A stretch of DNA of 19,654 nucleotides from an uncultured Flavihumibacter sp. (GTDB taxonomy: Bacteria; Bacteroidota; Bacteroidia; Chitinophagales; Chitinophagaceae): contig CAMLRX010000095.1 of assembly GCA_946482545.1 (NCBI GenBank), positions 1 through 19,654 of the forward strand. Direction: 5' to 3'. Position 1 is the stretch's first letter. Each line of letters opens with the position of its first letter. The notes under the pieces are model-generated. The model had not been told where the DNA came from. It was given only the letters and a program-made list of their open reading frames with translations, and ran no database searches. Position numbers and translations under genes: made by a program. Below are positions 1 through 7,632 of the stretch, in pieces.

Positions 1-72
1 GACCGGACGGGACTCGAACCCGCGACCTCCGCCGTGACAGGGCGGCATTCTAACCGACTGAACTACCGATCC
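1..72 (-). tRNA. tRNA-Asp (anticodon GTC), cut at the window edge
   Basis: On the minus strand this folds as a cloverleaf. It has a 7-bp acceptor arm starting GGATCGG, a D arm, an anticodon stem CCGCC/GGCGG around the loop CTGTCAC, and a T arm with the TTCGAGT loop. The anticodon is GTC, which decodes Asp. The last acceptor base and the discriminator base lie outside the window; the intact copy at 16165-16238 shows that only two bases are missing. G34 is the usual site of queuosine in tRNA-Asp, which fits the divergent gluQ gene next door. No CCA is encoded in the intact copy. Confidence 0.97.
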
Positions 73-84
73 TTCAGTGGGTTG

Positions 85-117
85 CAAATATAAAAACAAT
101 TGATTCAAAAAAACAAA
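85..117 (-). promoter_or_regulatory. Bacteroidota-type promoter of the left tRNA-Asp gene
   Basis: Read on the minus strand there is TTTG (plus positions 114-117), a 21-base spacer, and TATATTTG (plus 85-92). The second box is an exact match to the TAnnTTTG -7 consensus. The box ends 12 bases before the mature tRNA 5' end, so the transcript would carry only a very short leader. The intact tRNA-Asp copy has the same two boxes at the same spacing, which strengthens the call. Confidence 0.65.
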
Positions 118-148
118 TCCCGATCTTGCAGCCACAGAAATTTTCTCC

Positions 149-1045
149 ATGCAGCAACACGCTCTTACCCGTTTCGCCCCCACGCCCAGCGGATTCCTGC
201 ACCTGGGGAACATCTTCTCCTTCGCCATCACCAACGCCATCGCTCACCAATCGGGCGCGGAGCTACTCCTCCGCATCGATGACCTGGATCGTGAAAGAAT
301 GCGCCCGGAATATGTAAATGATATTTTCGCAACCCTTCATTTCCTGGGCATCCAATGGAACAAAGGGCCAAAAGATGCCACAGATTTTCAACAGCATTTC
401 TCCCAATTGCACCGCACAACACTTTACCAGGAAAAGCTGGATCAACTCCACAACAAAGGTTTGCTCTTCGCCTGCGATTGCTCACGTACACAACTACTCT
501 CAGACAACAAAGAAGGTGTCTATTCCGGTAGATGCCGCCATAAACAAATTCCGCTGAACACACCCGGCGTTAACCTCCGCCTATACACCGACGACAGAAC
601 AATAAAAGTGAACAGTTGCGATGGAACGCAGGTGAATACTACGCTGCATCCTTCCATGAAAGATTTTGTGTTGCGTAAAAAAGATGGCATGGCCGCCTAT
701 CAACTCGCTTCTCTGGCAGATGATATTCACTTTGGCGTGGACCTCATCGTAAGGGGAACCGATCTCTGGCCCTCCACACTCGCGCAGTTGTACCTCGCGG
801 ATGTGCTGGAAGAAAAAACCTTTCAGCATACAAGTTTCTTCCACCATGCCCTCATCCCCAACAGCAACGGAGAAAAACTCTCTAAATCGGCAGGAGATAC
901 TTCCATTCGTTTCTGGCGCGAAAAAGGATATGCCGGGCAAGCAGTTTTGTCCATGCTTGCCCGGCATTCCGGGTTGGAGAAGGAACCTGCTTCCTGGGAA
1001 GCGCTCTGCGAAGCGATTACCCATTGCCGTTGGTTCCCCCGCTGA
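149..1045 (+). CDS. gluQ: Glutamyl-Q tRNA(Asp) synthetase
   Basis: A GluRS paralogue that activates glutamate and attaches it to the queuosine base at position 34 of tRNA-Asp, rather than to the tRNA 3' end. The 298 residues cover only the class I catalytic core; the anticodon-binding domain of true GluRS is absent, as in the GluQ-RS (YadB) family. Visible marks are RFAPTPSG near the N terminus, the HIGH-like motif HLGN (18-21), the KMSKS-like motif KLSKS (243-247), and the family zinc site C109, C111, Y125, C129. The ATG at 149 places the conserved RFAPTPSG block at residue 8, as expected. It is divergent from a tRNA-Asp gene, and its stop lies 2 bp from the stop of the convergent giant gene. 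No convincing promoter was seen in 73-148 on this strand. Confidence 0.95.
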   Translation: MQQHALTRFAPTPSGFLHLGNIFSFAITNAIAHQSGAELLLRIDDLDRERMRPEYVNDIFATLHFLGIQWNKGPKDATDFQQHFSQLHRTTLYQEKLDQLHNKGLLFACDCSRTQLLSDNKEGVYSGRCRHKQIPLNTPGVNLRLYTDDRTIKVNSCDGTQVNTTLHPSMKDFVLRKKDGMAAYQLASLADDIHFGVDLIVRGTDLWPSTLAQLYLADVLEEKTFQHTSFFHHALIPNSNGEKLSKSAGDTSIRFWREKGYAGQAVLSMLARHSGLEKEPASWEALCEAITHCRWFPR

Positions 1046-1047
1046 GT

Positions 1048-4000
1048 TTATTGTTTCAGCAACAACTGCTTCTGTTTGCTGCCATCCCTTCCTTCAAATT
1101 CTACAATGTAAGTACCATTGGCCAACTGGCTTACCGGTATTTTTTCAACGGAACCTCCGGTGCGCCGCTGCTGCAGCAGTTTTCCATCCATGCTGTAAAT
1201 ACGGATCGTTCCATTCGCTTCCACCCCAATGATCGTAATGAAGTGTTGCGCGGGGTTGGGATAAAGGGAGAAGGCGGCTGTTCCGGGTGCTATCCACCTG
1301 GTGGAGGAGTAAGTGAAACTGCCATCCTTGTCAACCATTTTCAGGCGGTAATAATGTTTGCCATTGCCAGAAGGTTCGTGCCGGAAACGGTAGGCGTTGT
1401 TGCCCGGTATATTGAGCGCCGACACGCGCCCGGCTGAATCGAATGTATTACCGTTCCTGCCATATTCAATTACAAAATGACTGGTTTGTATTTCATCTGA
1501 AGTATTCCATTCTAACAAGGCGGCACCGTTTCTTTCTGTTGCGGTGAAACGCAGTAATGTTAGCGGCAAGGCCGATGTGCTGCTGGTTACCGTGAACGGA
1601 GAGAAACCGGTGAAGCCTGCCTGGGTTTTGATCCACCGTGTTTCCGGATCGGTAGAAGGTGCTCCGGGCGTGCCGTACTGCCATCCGTTGGAGAAATGCG
1701 CGGTACGCGACTGGTTACGGTCAAATACCGGTGTTTCATGGTCCGTGTTCCAGTAGAAACTGAGGGTTACGTTGCTGCCGCCGGGCGTGGTTTCTTCTAT
1801 CAGCCAGGTGCGGTTCACCACTTCCGTTCTTACGGTATCGCCACTCATGCCGTTGCGGAGTACATAAGGACGTACGGCTACCGAGAACTGGTCGGGTGTA
1901 CCGCTATTGGCGATCTTCACGAAATTACTGCTCAGCGTAGTGGCACCTACGGGGAAGATATTTTCGTTGCTGCTGTTCATGATCTTCAGTTTGCCAGCGC
2001 CGTTGGTGACCACAAAGTGGCTGGTATCAAAATTCAGGATATTGCCATTTACGACCAGGTCGTAATCACCGAGTACGAGCTTACCGCCTATCCATCCGGG
2101 AAGTTGTTGCGGCAGACCGTTCTGCATGTCGAGGTCACCGGAAACGGAGAGGTTGCTGCGCAGGTTCATGGTGGTACTGAAACGCAGTGTATCCTTGTTG
2201 TTGGTGAGGTCGAATTCTACCGGGGAGCAACGAACGATTTCGGTGACCACCATGCCTTTTTCGGTGTCGAACAGCAGTTTTCTGGAAACGGTAATCTCTG
2301 TTTGCGCGGCCAGGGATACCTGTATGCTGTCAATGGCGGAGAGTGCGTCGCCTTCATCGTACACCATGAATTTCACCCATGCACTGCCTGACTGTGTGCC
2401 GAAGTTGCGGATGAGCCAGGAAACGGTAACACTGTCGCCGGAACGGAAACCGTATGGGTTGAAGCTGATGGCGCCGGCGGTTTTTCTGCCGAGGTCGGGT
2501 GCGTCGCCCACGATCATAGTGCGGGTGGCCATGTTGTTGTCTTCCCGTTCTTCATCTGCGGTATTGGCAGGGTCGGCGATCAGTTTCATCACTTTCACGT
2601 TGGATACCAGCGATGAATAAGTGGCCGTTGCCGCAACGGTGGTGTCTTTCCCGGGCTGAAGAATGCCTACGGGAACATCGGTGCCGAGTTGAACATCATC
2701 CACGAGGAAGCGGAGTACGGTGGCTTCGGAAGGTTTGCCACCGAGGTTCCTGACGGTGCCAACGATGGTGATGTTCTGGCCGGGCGCGGGGTTCAGGCTG
2801 CTCGGTGAAATGTATTGGGAAAGTACTTCGAAATCCTGTTTGCTGTCTACCACACGAATATGGAAACTGCCGCTGTTGTTGGTTTCGTTGTCTTCACAGA
2901 CGGTGTTGGAGGTATCTGCTTCCACCATTACCACATAGTTGCCGGGCATCGAGAAGGTTTGCGTGAACGAAGCATATCCTGCGAAGGGTTCTCCGGCTTT
3001 TACGATGGCGATTTCATCTCCGTCGATCCTGTTGCCATTCAGGGTAAACCTTACGGTTACATTACTTACGTCTCTTGTACCTGTATTGCGGATGGCGGCG
3101 AAGAAGGTGCCCGGCGTATTCACCCGGATTACTGCGGGGTTGGAAGCGGATCCGATCTCCTGCGGCAGTTGATAAGGTTGCAGTTCAGCGCCCAGCACAA
3201 TTTGCCTGGTGTTATTGCTCTCGGAAGATTCTGTCACCTGCAGGTCCACATCCGCGAAAGCGGTAACGGTTACGCCGCAGTCTTTGTCGCTGTTGGTTAC
3301 TGTGTATGCATCGGATTGAATAGTGATGAACGCTTCTTCTCCAATACCGCTGGCGCTAACTTTTGCGCCAAGTGGTGTGCCGTTTACTTCGAAGCCTACT
3401 TTGAACGCGCCGGTTGCGATACCGGTGTTCCTGATCCTGGCCTGGAAGGTGACGGAAGAGCCAATAGATAATCCTGAAGTGGTGGGCGTTAGTGCAACAA
3501 CGGTGAGGTCTGGTTGTGGTACTACAACTGTGGCCAGGAATACGTTGTTGTTTTCTTCGGTTTCAGTTATGGCTCCGGGCTCATCGGTTACAATTTTCAG
3601 GATATGTGTGCCCGGTGTCATGTTGGGATCACTGTATTGAATGGTAGTGGAAGAGCCTCCTGCCAGTGATGATACATTGGTGGTTTGCATCAGTGTGCTG
3701 CTGCCGCCTGGAATAGAATCGTATATCCGGACTACGTGCGCGTCCGCGGGTCCGCACTTGATGTTCGCGTTGCTGAAACTGAAGGAGGTGAACTTCGTTT
3801 GCGCGAAATTTTGGATGGTAAGATCGGGAAGGTTCGGCTGTGCGTTGATGGTACCGCCGCCACTTGCCGACATCTGGATGTTCACGCCCTTGTACAACGA
3901 ACTCGGAATCTGGCGGTACTCCACATACGTATAAGAGAGTTCTCCGCGCACAGTCACCGGTGTAGTGGAACTCAGCGGCACGGAATAGGGAATGATGCGC

Positions 4001-7000
4001 ACATCTCCGGGACCATGTGAGTTATCGGCACTGGTGATCGTTTCCACCAGTATATCATTGATGTATACACGTAGTACATCATTTTTGATTTCATCGAATA
4101 AGCACCACATGTTGTTGAGGTCACGTTCCCTGTATTTCACCGTGAAGGTTACGCTGGCGGTACTGCCCACCACGTTGCTGCACGGATTGGAACTACCCAC
4201 AGCAGCGGAGATTCCGCCATTAGATGGTGGTTGCACACATGGATTGGTAGTTGGGCAGGGCACGGCAACACTGTAATACTTCGGCGCGCTGGTGAACGTG
4301 AAATCGGTCACCTGGGCATAGTAACTGAAGTTGCCGCCGCAGGTAATGCCGGAATGGAGGAAGCTGAACTGTCCCGAAGCATTGGTGGTAGTATAGAAAG
4401 TATCCGTTCCGTAGAAGATGCTTACTTCGGCCCCGGCCACCGGTATATTACTGCCGAAGCCATCATAAGTGGCCGTTCCTGTAATCAGCGCTTTCAGTTG
4501 CGGACATTGCTGGAGGCTTGCCGAGGTAGTTACAATGATGCCGCCTGGTAAAGCGGGCATGCCCACGGTTACCGGCCTGATGGCATAGTTGTTCAGGATA
4601 TTTGATTCACCCAGCGTGTTGCTGCTGTCGATCCAGACTTTAATCGGATAGAAACCATCAGCAGGGAAACTGAACGTATGGGTAATGGTAGCGGAAGAAT
4701 TGCCGCCGATAGCGGAAATGGTGCCGTTCCCGATGAGGATGGTGTCTCTGTAAAAGGAGATGGGGACGTTGGTTACCGGCACCGCTGTGCTGTTGAGCAC
4801 TGTTGCGGTTACGGTGAATACATCTCCCGGGGCTGGATTGTTTTTACTGAAACTGATGTTGTTGGCGAAAATGCGCAGGTCGGTGGTTTCGTCTGTAACC
4901 ACGGGACCGGTTTTGTAGGCGGTTTCAAAGGTATTGCCGTTGGCATCGGCGGCAAAGAATTTGTAGCCTGCCGTACTGGTATTGAGTGGGTGCGTGAACG
5001 TGTAGGTGTAGACTACGCCTGTTGTGTAATCGGTACTGCTGCCTTCTTTCACCATGTTGAACACCCCTTCGTTCAGGTCGTTGAAATCCTGGTCGCCGTT
5101 CAGGTCGATGCCCAGGCGGGGGAATCCCTGTTGTGGTGCCAGGTTGTTGGGATGTTGGTACAGGATGCGGTAAGTGAAGTTGCCGGTTTGACCCACGGCG
5201 GGTGATACGCCTGTATTGTTGTAGAAGGCGTTGTTTAAGTACTGCAGGGAAGGCGGTGCGCCCGGGGTATAGCCATTACCCGTTACTACTGTGGTTACAG
5301 AATCAACACCGTTTGTAGTGGAGGTGATTTTGAGTTGGGCAGTGAAGTTGCCCACGGTTCCGGGTGTAAAGGTTACGGGCAGTACCATGGTTCCATTTGC
5401 CGGGATGGTTGTTCCTGTGGAAGCGTTGCTGGTAAACACCGGATCGCTGAACGATACATTGCCGAATACAACGGGTAGGTTCCCGGTATTGCGGACCGTG
5501 AAGTTGAACGTAGCGTTGGAGCCGGTGGCGATGTTGCCAAACTGGTGTCCGCCTGCGGGCTCAATGCTCCAGCTTGCAGTGGCGGCGATGCCTGTTCCCT
5601 GCAATACAGCGCTGTAACGTCCGGCTGTGGTGGTGAGTACGATGGAATCAGTGAATGTCCCGGATGCATTGGGTTGGAACCTGATGCGTATCGTATCTGA
5701 GGATTGCGCCGGGATCACGATAGGTGCACTGCGCACTGTACTGAACACTCCACCGATGGTGATGGTTTGAATGGTTTGGTCGGTGGCGCTGTTGTTGGTA
5801 ACAATCAGTTCCTGTTCCGAAATTGTATTCTCGGGAACATTGGTATAATGAAGGGTATCAGAGGAAAGGGCCACCAGGTCAGTATAAAATTCCGCGCTGG
5901 CGGTAATGCTCCAGCTTCCTTCCTGGTTGCGGGTACGGAGGTAGAGGCGGTGGCTGCCGTTTGGTAGTCCGGAAGTATTGATGCTGGTGGAAATATTAGT
6001 CAGGTCTGTGCCCGGTGTTACGGTTATTGCCGTTCCAGCGCCCTGGCCCGGATCGGTATCTATAAAGTATTCCGCCGCTACAATGTTTTGTGCTGCGGCT
6101 GGTGTGGCGGGGTAGGAGATGTCTTCATTCACAATAAAATCTTTCACCTGCACAATGCTCCAGCTTCCTTCGCTGTTGCGTACACGGATGTAAATGCGGT
6201 GTGTGCCCAGGCTCAATCCTGCGGTGTTCGCGGTTACCGTAAGGTTACTGATATCGGTAGCCGGCGTTATGTTAATGGCTGTTCCCGCTCCTGCACCGGG
6301 ATCGGTATCAATAAAATATTCCGCGGCTATAATGTTTTGTGCCGTTGGTGGGGCAGAAGGATATTCCGGATCGGCATCTACAATAAAATCACGTACCTGC
6401 GTAATGCTCCAGCTTCCTTCCTGGTTGCGTGTGCGCAGGTAGAGGCGGTGCGTGCCCAATGCAAGTCCTGCTGTGTTGATGGAAGTTGAAATGTTATTCA
6501 GATCAGTGCCTGGCGTAATAAGAACGGGTGTTCCCGCTCCGGTACCGGGATCGGTGTCGATAAAATATTCAGCGGCCACAATGTTTTGTGCCGCTGTTGG
6601 TGCAGAAGGATAGGCTGCATCAAAATCCACGATAAAATCGCGCACCTGCGTAATGCTCCAACCGCCTTCCTGGTTGCGGGTGCGCAGGTAAAGGCGGTGG
6701 GTGCCGTTTGTTAAGCCGGCCACGTTCACTATTACGGCTATATCTTGTAGTGAGGTGCCTGGTGTAAGGGGGATGGCTGTACACGCACCCACGCCGGGAT
6801 CGGTATCAATAAAATATTCCGCCGCCACGATGGGGAGTGCGGCAGGCGGTGTACTTTGGTAAACGATATCCTGGTCGTAAAGAAAATCATGTACCTGTGT
6901 AAGGCTCCATCTTCCGGCTGCGTTTCTCACTCTTATGTACAAACGATGAATACCGTTGCTTAACCCACTTACGTTTATCCCCGCGTTTAGTGCACTGATA

Positions 7001-7179
7001 TTACCTGTTGGTGTAATGGTTATGGGCGTTGCTGCGCCGAAACCGGGATCGACGTCTATGAAATATTCCGCGGCCGTAATATTTCCCGCTGAAGTAGGCG
7101 GTACAGGATATTCCGGATCCTGCGCATAGGAAAACACGCTGAATACCAGCAACACTATCGTGTATAAATACTTTTTCAT
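1048..7179 (-). CDS. Giant secreted modular protein with T9SS C-terminal sorting domain
   Basis: A 2043-residue exported protein, probably surface-attached or released through type IX secretion. The ATG at 7179 is preferred over an in-frame ATG 12 codons upstream because it begins directly with the signal peptide MKKYLYTIVLLVFSVFSYAQ. Modules in order: five 83-residue AEYFID repeats (37 to about 434); two ASH/HYDIN-like beta domains (about 452-530 and 545-637); a beta domain with an EF-hand-like loop DLNGDQDFND (692-701); a CARDB-like domain (about 767-871); a carboxypeptidase-regulatory-like domain (about 895-975); five further CARDB-like domains (about 1118-1220, 1223-1330, 1345-1444, 1449-1557, 1561-1668); a beta region; a fibronectin-like segment (about 1871-1963); and the T9SS type A sorting domain starting FSLYPNP (1970-2043). 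No enzyme motif is visible. An adhesive or structural role is inference. The module calls are by eye; the sorting tail is the firmest. Confidence 0.9.
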   Translation of the reverse strand: MKKYLYTIVLLVFSVFSYAQDPEYPVPPTSAGNITAAEYFIDVDPGFGAATPITITPTGNISALNAGINVSGLSNGIHRLYIRVRNAAGRWSLTQVHDFLYDQDIVYQSTPPAALPIVAAEYFIDTDPGVGACTAIPLTPGTSLQDIAVIVNVAGLTNGTHRLYLRTRNQEGGWSITQVRDFIVDFDAAYPSAPTAAQNIVAAEYFIDTDPGTGAGTPVLITPGTDLNNISTSINTAGLALGTHRLYLRTRNQEGSWSITQVRDFIVDADPEYPSAPPTAQNIIAAEYFIDTDPGAGAGTAINITPATDISNLTVTANTAGLSLGTHRIYIRVRNSEGSWSIVQVKDFIVNEDISYPATPAAAQNIVAAEYFIDTDPGQGAGTAITVTPGTDLTNISTSINTSGLPNGSHRLYLRTRNQEGSWSITASAEFYTDLVALSSDTLHYTNVPENTISEQELIVTNNSATDQTIQTITIGGVFSTVRSAPIVIPAQSSDTIRIRFQPNASGTFTDSIVLTTTAGRYSAVLQGTGIAATASWSIEPAGGHQFGNIATGSNATFNFTVRNTGNLPVVFGNVSFSDPVFTSNASTGTTIPANGTMVLPVTFTPGTVGNFTAQLKITSTTNGVDSVTTVVTGNGYTPGAPPSLQYLNNAFYNNTGVSPAVGQTGNFTYRILYQHPNNLAPQQGFPRLGIDLNGDQDFNDLNEGVFNMVKEGSSTDYTTGVVYTYTFTHPLNTSTAGYKFFAADANGNTFETAYKTGPVVTDETTDLRIFANNISFSKNNPAPGDVFTVTATVLNSTAVPVTNVPISFYRDTILIGNGTISAIGGNSSATITHTFSFPADGFYPIKVWIDSSNTLGESNILNNYAIRPVTVGMPALPGGIIVTTSASLQQCPQLKALITGTATYDGFGSNIPVAGAEVSIFYGTDTFYTTTNASGQFSFLHSGITCGGNFSYYAQVTDFTFTSAPKYYSVAVPCPTTNPCVQPPSNGGISAAVGSSNPCSNVVGSTASVTFTVKYRERDLNNMWCLFDEIKNDVLRVYINDILVETITSADNSHGPGDVRIIPYSVPLSSTTPVTVRGELSYTYVEYRQIPSSLYKGVNIQMSASGGGTINAQPNLPDLTIQNFAQTKFTSFSFSNANIKCGPADAHVVRIYDSIPGGSSTLMQTTNVSSLAGGSSTTIQYSDPNMTPGTHILKIVTDEPGAITETEENNNVFLATVVVPQPDLTVVALTPTTSGLSIGSSVTFQARIRNTGIATGAFKVGFEVNGTPLGAKVSASGIGEEAFITIQSDAYTVTNSDKDCGVTVTAFADVDLQVTESSESNNTRQIVLGAELQPYQLPQEIGSASNPAVIRVNTPGTFFAAIRNTGTRDVSNVTVRFTLNGNRIDGDEIAIVKAGEPFAGYASFTQTFSMPGNYVVMVEADTSNTVCEDNETNNSGSFHIRVVDSKQDFEVLSQYISPSSLNPAPGQNITIVGTVRNLGGKPSEATVLRFLVDDVQLGTDVPVGILQPGKDTTVAATATYSSLVSNVKVMKLIADPANTADEEREDNNMATRTMIVGDAPDLGRKTAGAISFNPYGFRSGDSVTVSWLIRNFGTQSGSAWVKFMVYDEGDALSAIDSIQVSLAAQTEITVSRKLLFDTEKGMVVTEIVRCSPVEFDLTNNKDTLRFSTTMNLRSNLSVSGDLDMQNGLPQQLPGWIGGKLVLGDYDLVVNGNILNFDTSHFVVTNGAGKLKIMNSSNENIFPVGATTLSSNFVKIANSGTPDQFSVAVRPYVLRNGMSGDTVRTEVVNRTWLIEETTPGGSNVTLSFYWNTDHETPVFDRNQSRTAHFSNGWQYGTPGAPSTDPETRWIKTQAGFTGFSPFTVTSSTSALPLTLLRFTATERNGAALLEWNTSDEIQTSHFVIEYGRNGNTFDSAGRVSALNIPGNNAYRFRHEPSGNGKHYYRLKMVDKDGSFTYSSTRWIAPGTAAFSLYPNPAQHFITIIGVEANGTIRIYSMDGKLLQQRRTGGSVEKIPVSQLANGTYIVEFEGRDGSKQKQLLLKQ
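5878..7071 (-). repeat. Five tandem 249-bp (83-residue) coding repeats
   Basis: Inside the giant gene, units run 6823-7071, 6574-6822, 6325-6573, 6076-6324 and 5878-6075, the last lacking its final part. The first four are each exactly 83 codons with no insertion or deletion. The shared pattern is AEYFIDTDPGxGxGT, then ITPGTDL, NTAGL, GTHRLYLRTRN, QEGSWSITQVRDFIVD and a Pro/Ala-rich linker. Unit 1 is the most diverged. The AEYFID block is conserved in every unit; the GSWSITQVRDF block is kept in units 2 to 4, altered in unit 1 and lost partway through in unit 5. The Asp-rich DTDPGxGxGT stretch could bind a metal, which is inference. I do not recognise a named domain family. Confidence 0.92.
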
Positions 7180-7197
7180 GTAAATGGGTTTGGGCCG

Positions 7198-7214
7198 TGA
7201 TTGCATAGCAATCA
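7198..7214. promoter_or_regulatory. 17-bp perfect palindrome in the leader of the giant gene
   Basis: TGATTGC, a 3-base centre ATA, and GCAATCA form a perfect 7-bp inverted repeat. It ends 18 bases before the chosen start codon of the giant gene (7179). It could be an operator or a small leader hairpin. It lies inside the reading frame only if the less likely upstream ATG is used. No clear -7 box was found near it. Confidence 0.5.
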
Positions 7215-7262
7215 TGGTTTATAAGATGTGAAGAACATGGCAATACCTTAAATTGCTGCGTC

Positions 7263-7544
7263 TGCGAGAAACGAAGCAGTTCGCCTGAAAATGTTCCCGT
7301 CAATCCTTCCTGGTAAAAAAAAGTGCTGACCAGCTTTTTAACGCCCCGCGTCGTTGCGCCGTTGCGAGAAAAAAGCCTTCTTCAGATCAACCTCCCGCGA
7401 AAAATCAACGCTTTGCGTCTTAGCTCCCTTGCGCTGCGCAGTGCGAAGCATAAAGCAGTTGCGTGAAAAAAATAACCTACTCGCCTCTGCGAGGGACGAA
7501 CTGCGAGGTACGAAGCAGGAAGCATAAAGCGGTTGCGTGGAAAA
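7263..7544. repeat. Intergenic cluster of degenerate GCG-rich repeats
   Basis: This lies in the 453-bp gene-free stretch between the giant gene and the beta-helix gene (7180-7632). A unit TGCGAGnnACGAAGCAG occurs at 7263-7279, 7488-7500 (partial) and 7502-7519. A second unit, GAAGCATAAAGC followed by (A/G)GTTGCGTG, occurs at 7445-7469 and 7519-7544, 74 bp apart, with one mismatch and one inserted base. Segments at 7339-7374 and 7406-7433 resemble the CTTTGCGTCTTTGCG-type intergenic repeats seen in many Bacteroidota genomes. Open frames here have no protein-like content. These look like decayed copies of dispersed intergenic repeats. Confidence 0.6.
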
Positions 7545-7591
7545 TTTCATATAAGGGATTTATGAAAGAACCACATTTTTGTGTGCTGGGG

Positions 7592-7622
7592 TTGCGAGGT
7601 GGGATTGCTTCGTTCCTCGCAA
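7592..7622. repeat. REP-like hairpin downstream of the beta-helix gene
   Basis: TTGCGAGG (7592-7599) and CCTCGCAA (7615-7622) form a perfect 8-bp stem around a 15-base loop. On the minus strand the right arm and loop read ATTGCGAGGAACGAAGCAAT, the core of a widespread bacterial dispersed repeat. It begins 11 bases past the stop of the beta-helix gene, so it could stabilise or end that transcript, although no T-run follows. A second AT-rich stem, TTTCATA/TATGAAA, lies at 7545-7567. Confidence 0.6.
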
Positions 7623-7632
7623 TGGGGGTTAC

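Noticed and set aside
1696..2391. 231-codon plus-strand open frame inside the giant gene, and similar long antisense frames at 2815-3471 and 4678-5205
   Set aside because: They lie opposite a clear, continuous protein with recognisable domains. Their translations are low-complexity shadows without motifs.
5878..7071. Repeats as a CRISPR array
   Set aside because: The units are 249 bp, contiguous, in frame and translate to a conserved protein module. There are no short spacers and no cas genes.
7338..7550. Small minus-strand open frame of 70 codons in the intergenic gap
   Set aside because: It is made of the degenerate repeats, has no recognisable domain and no promoter or leader.
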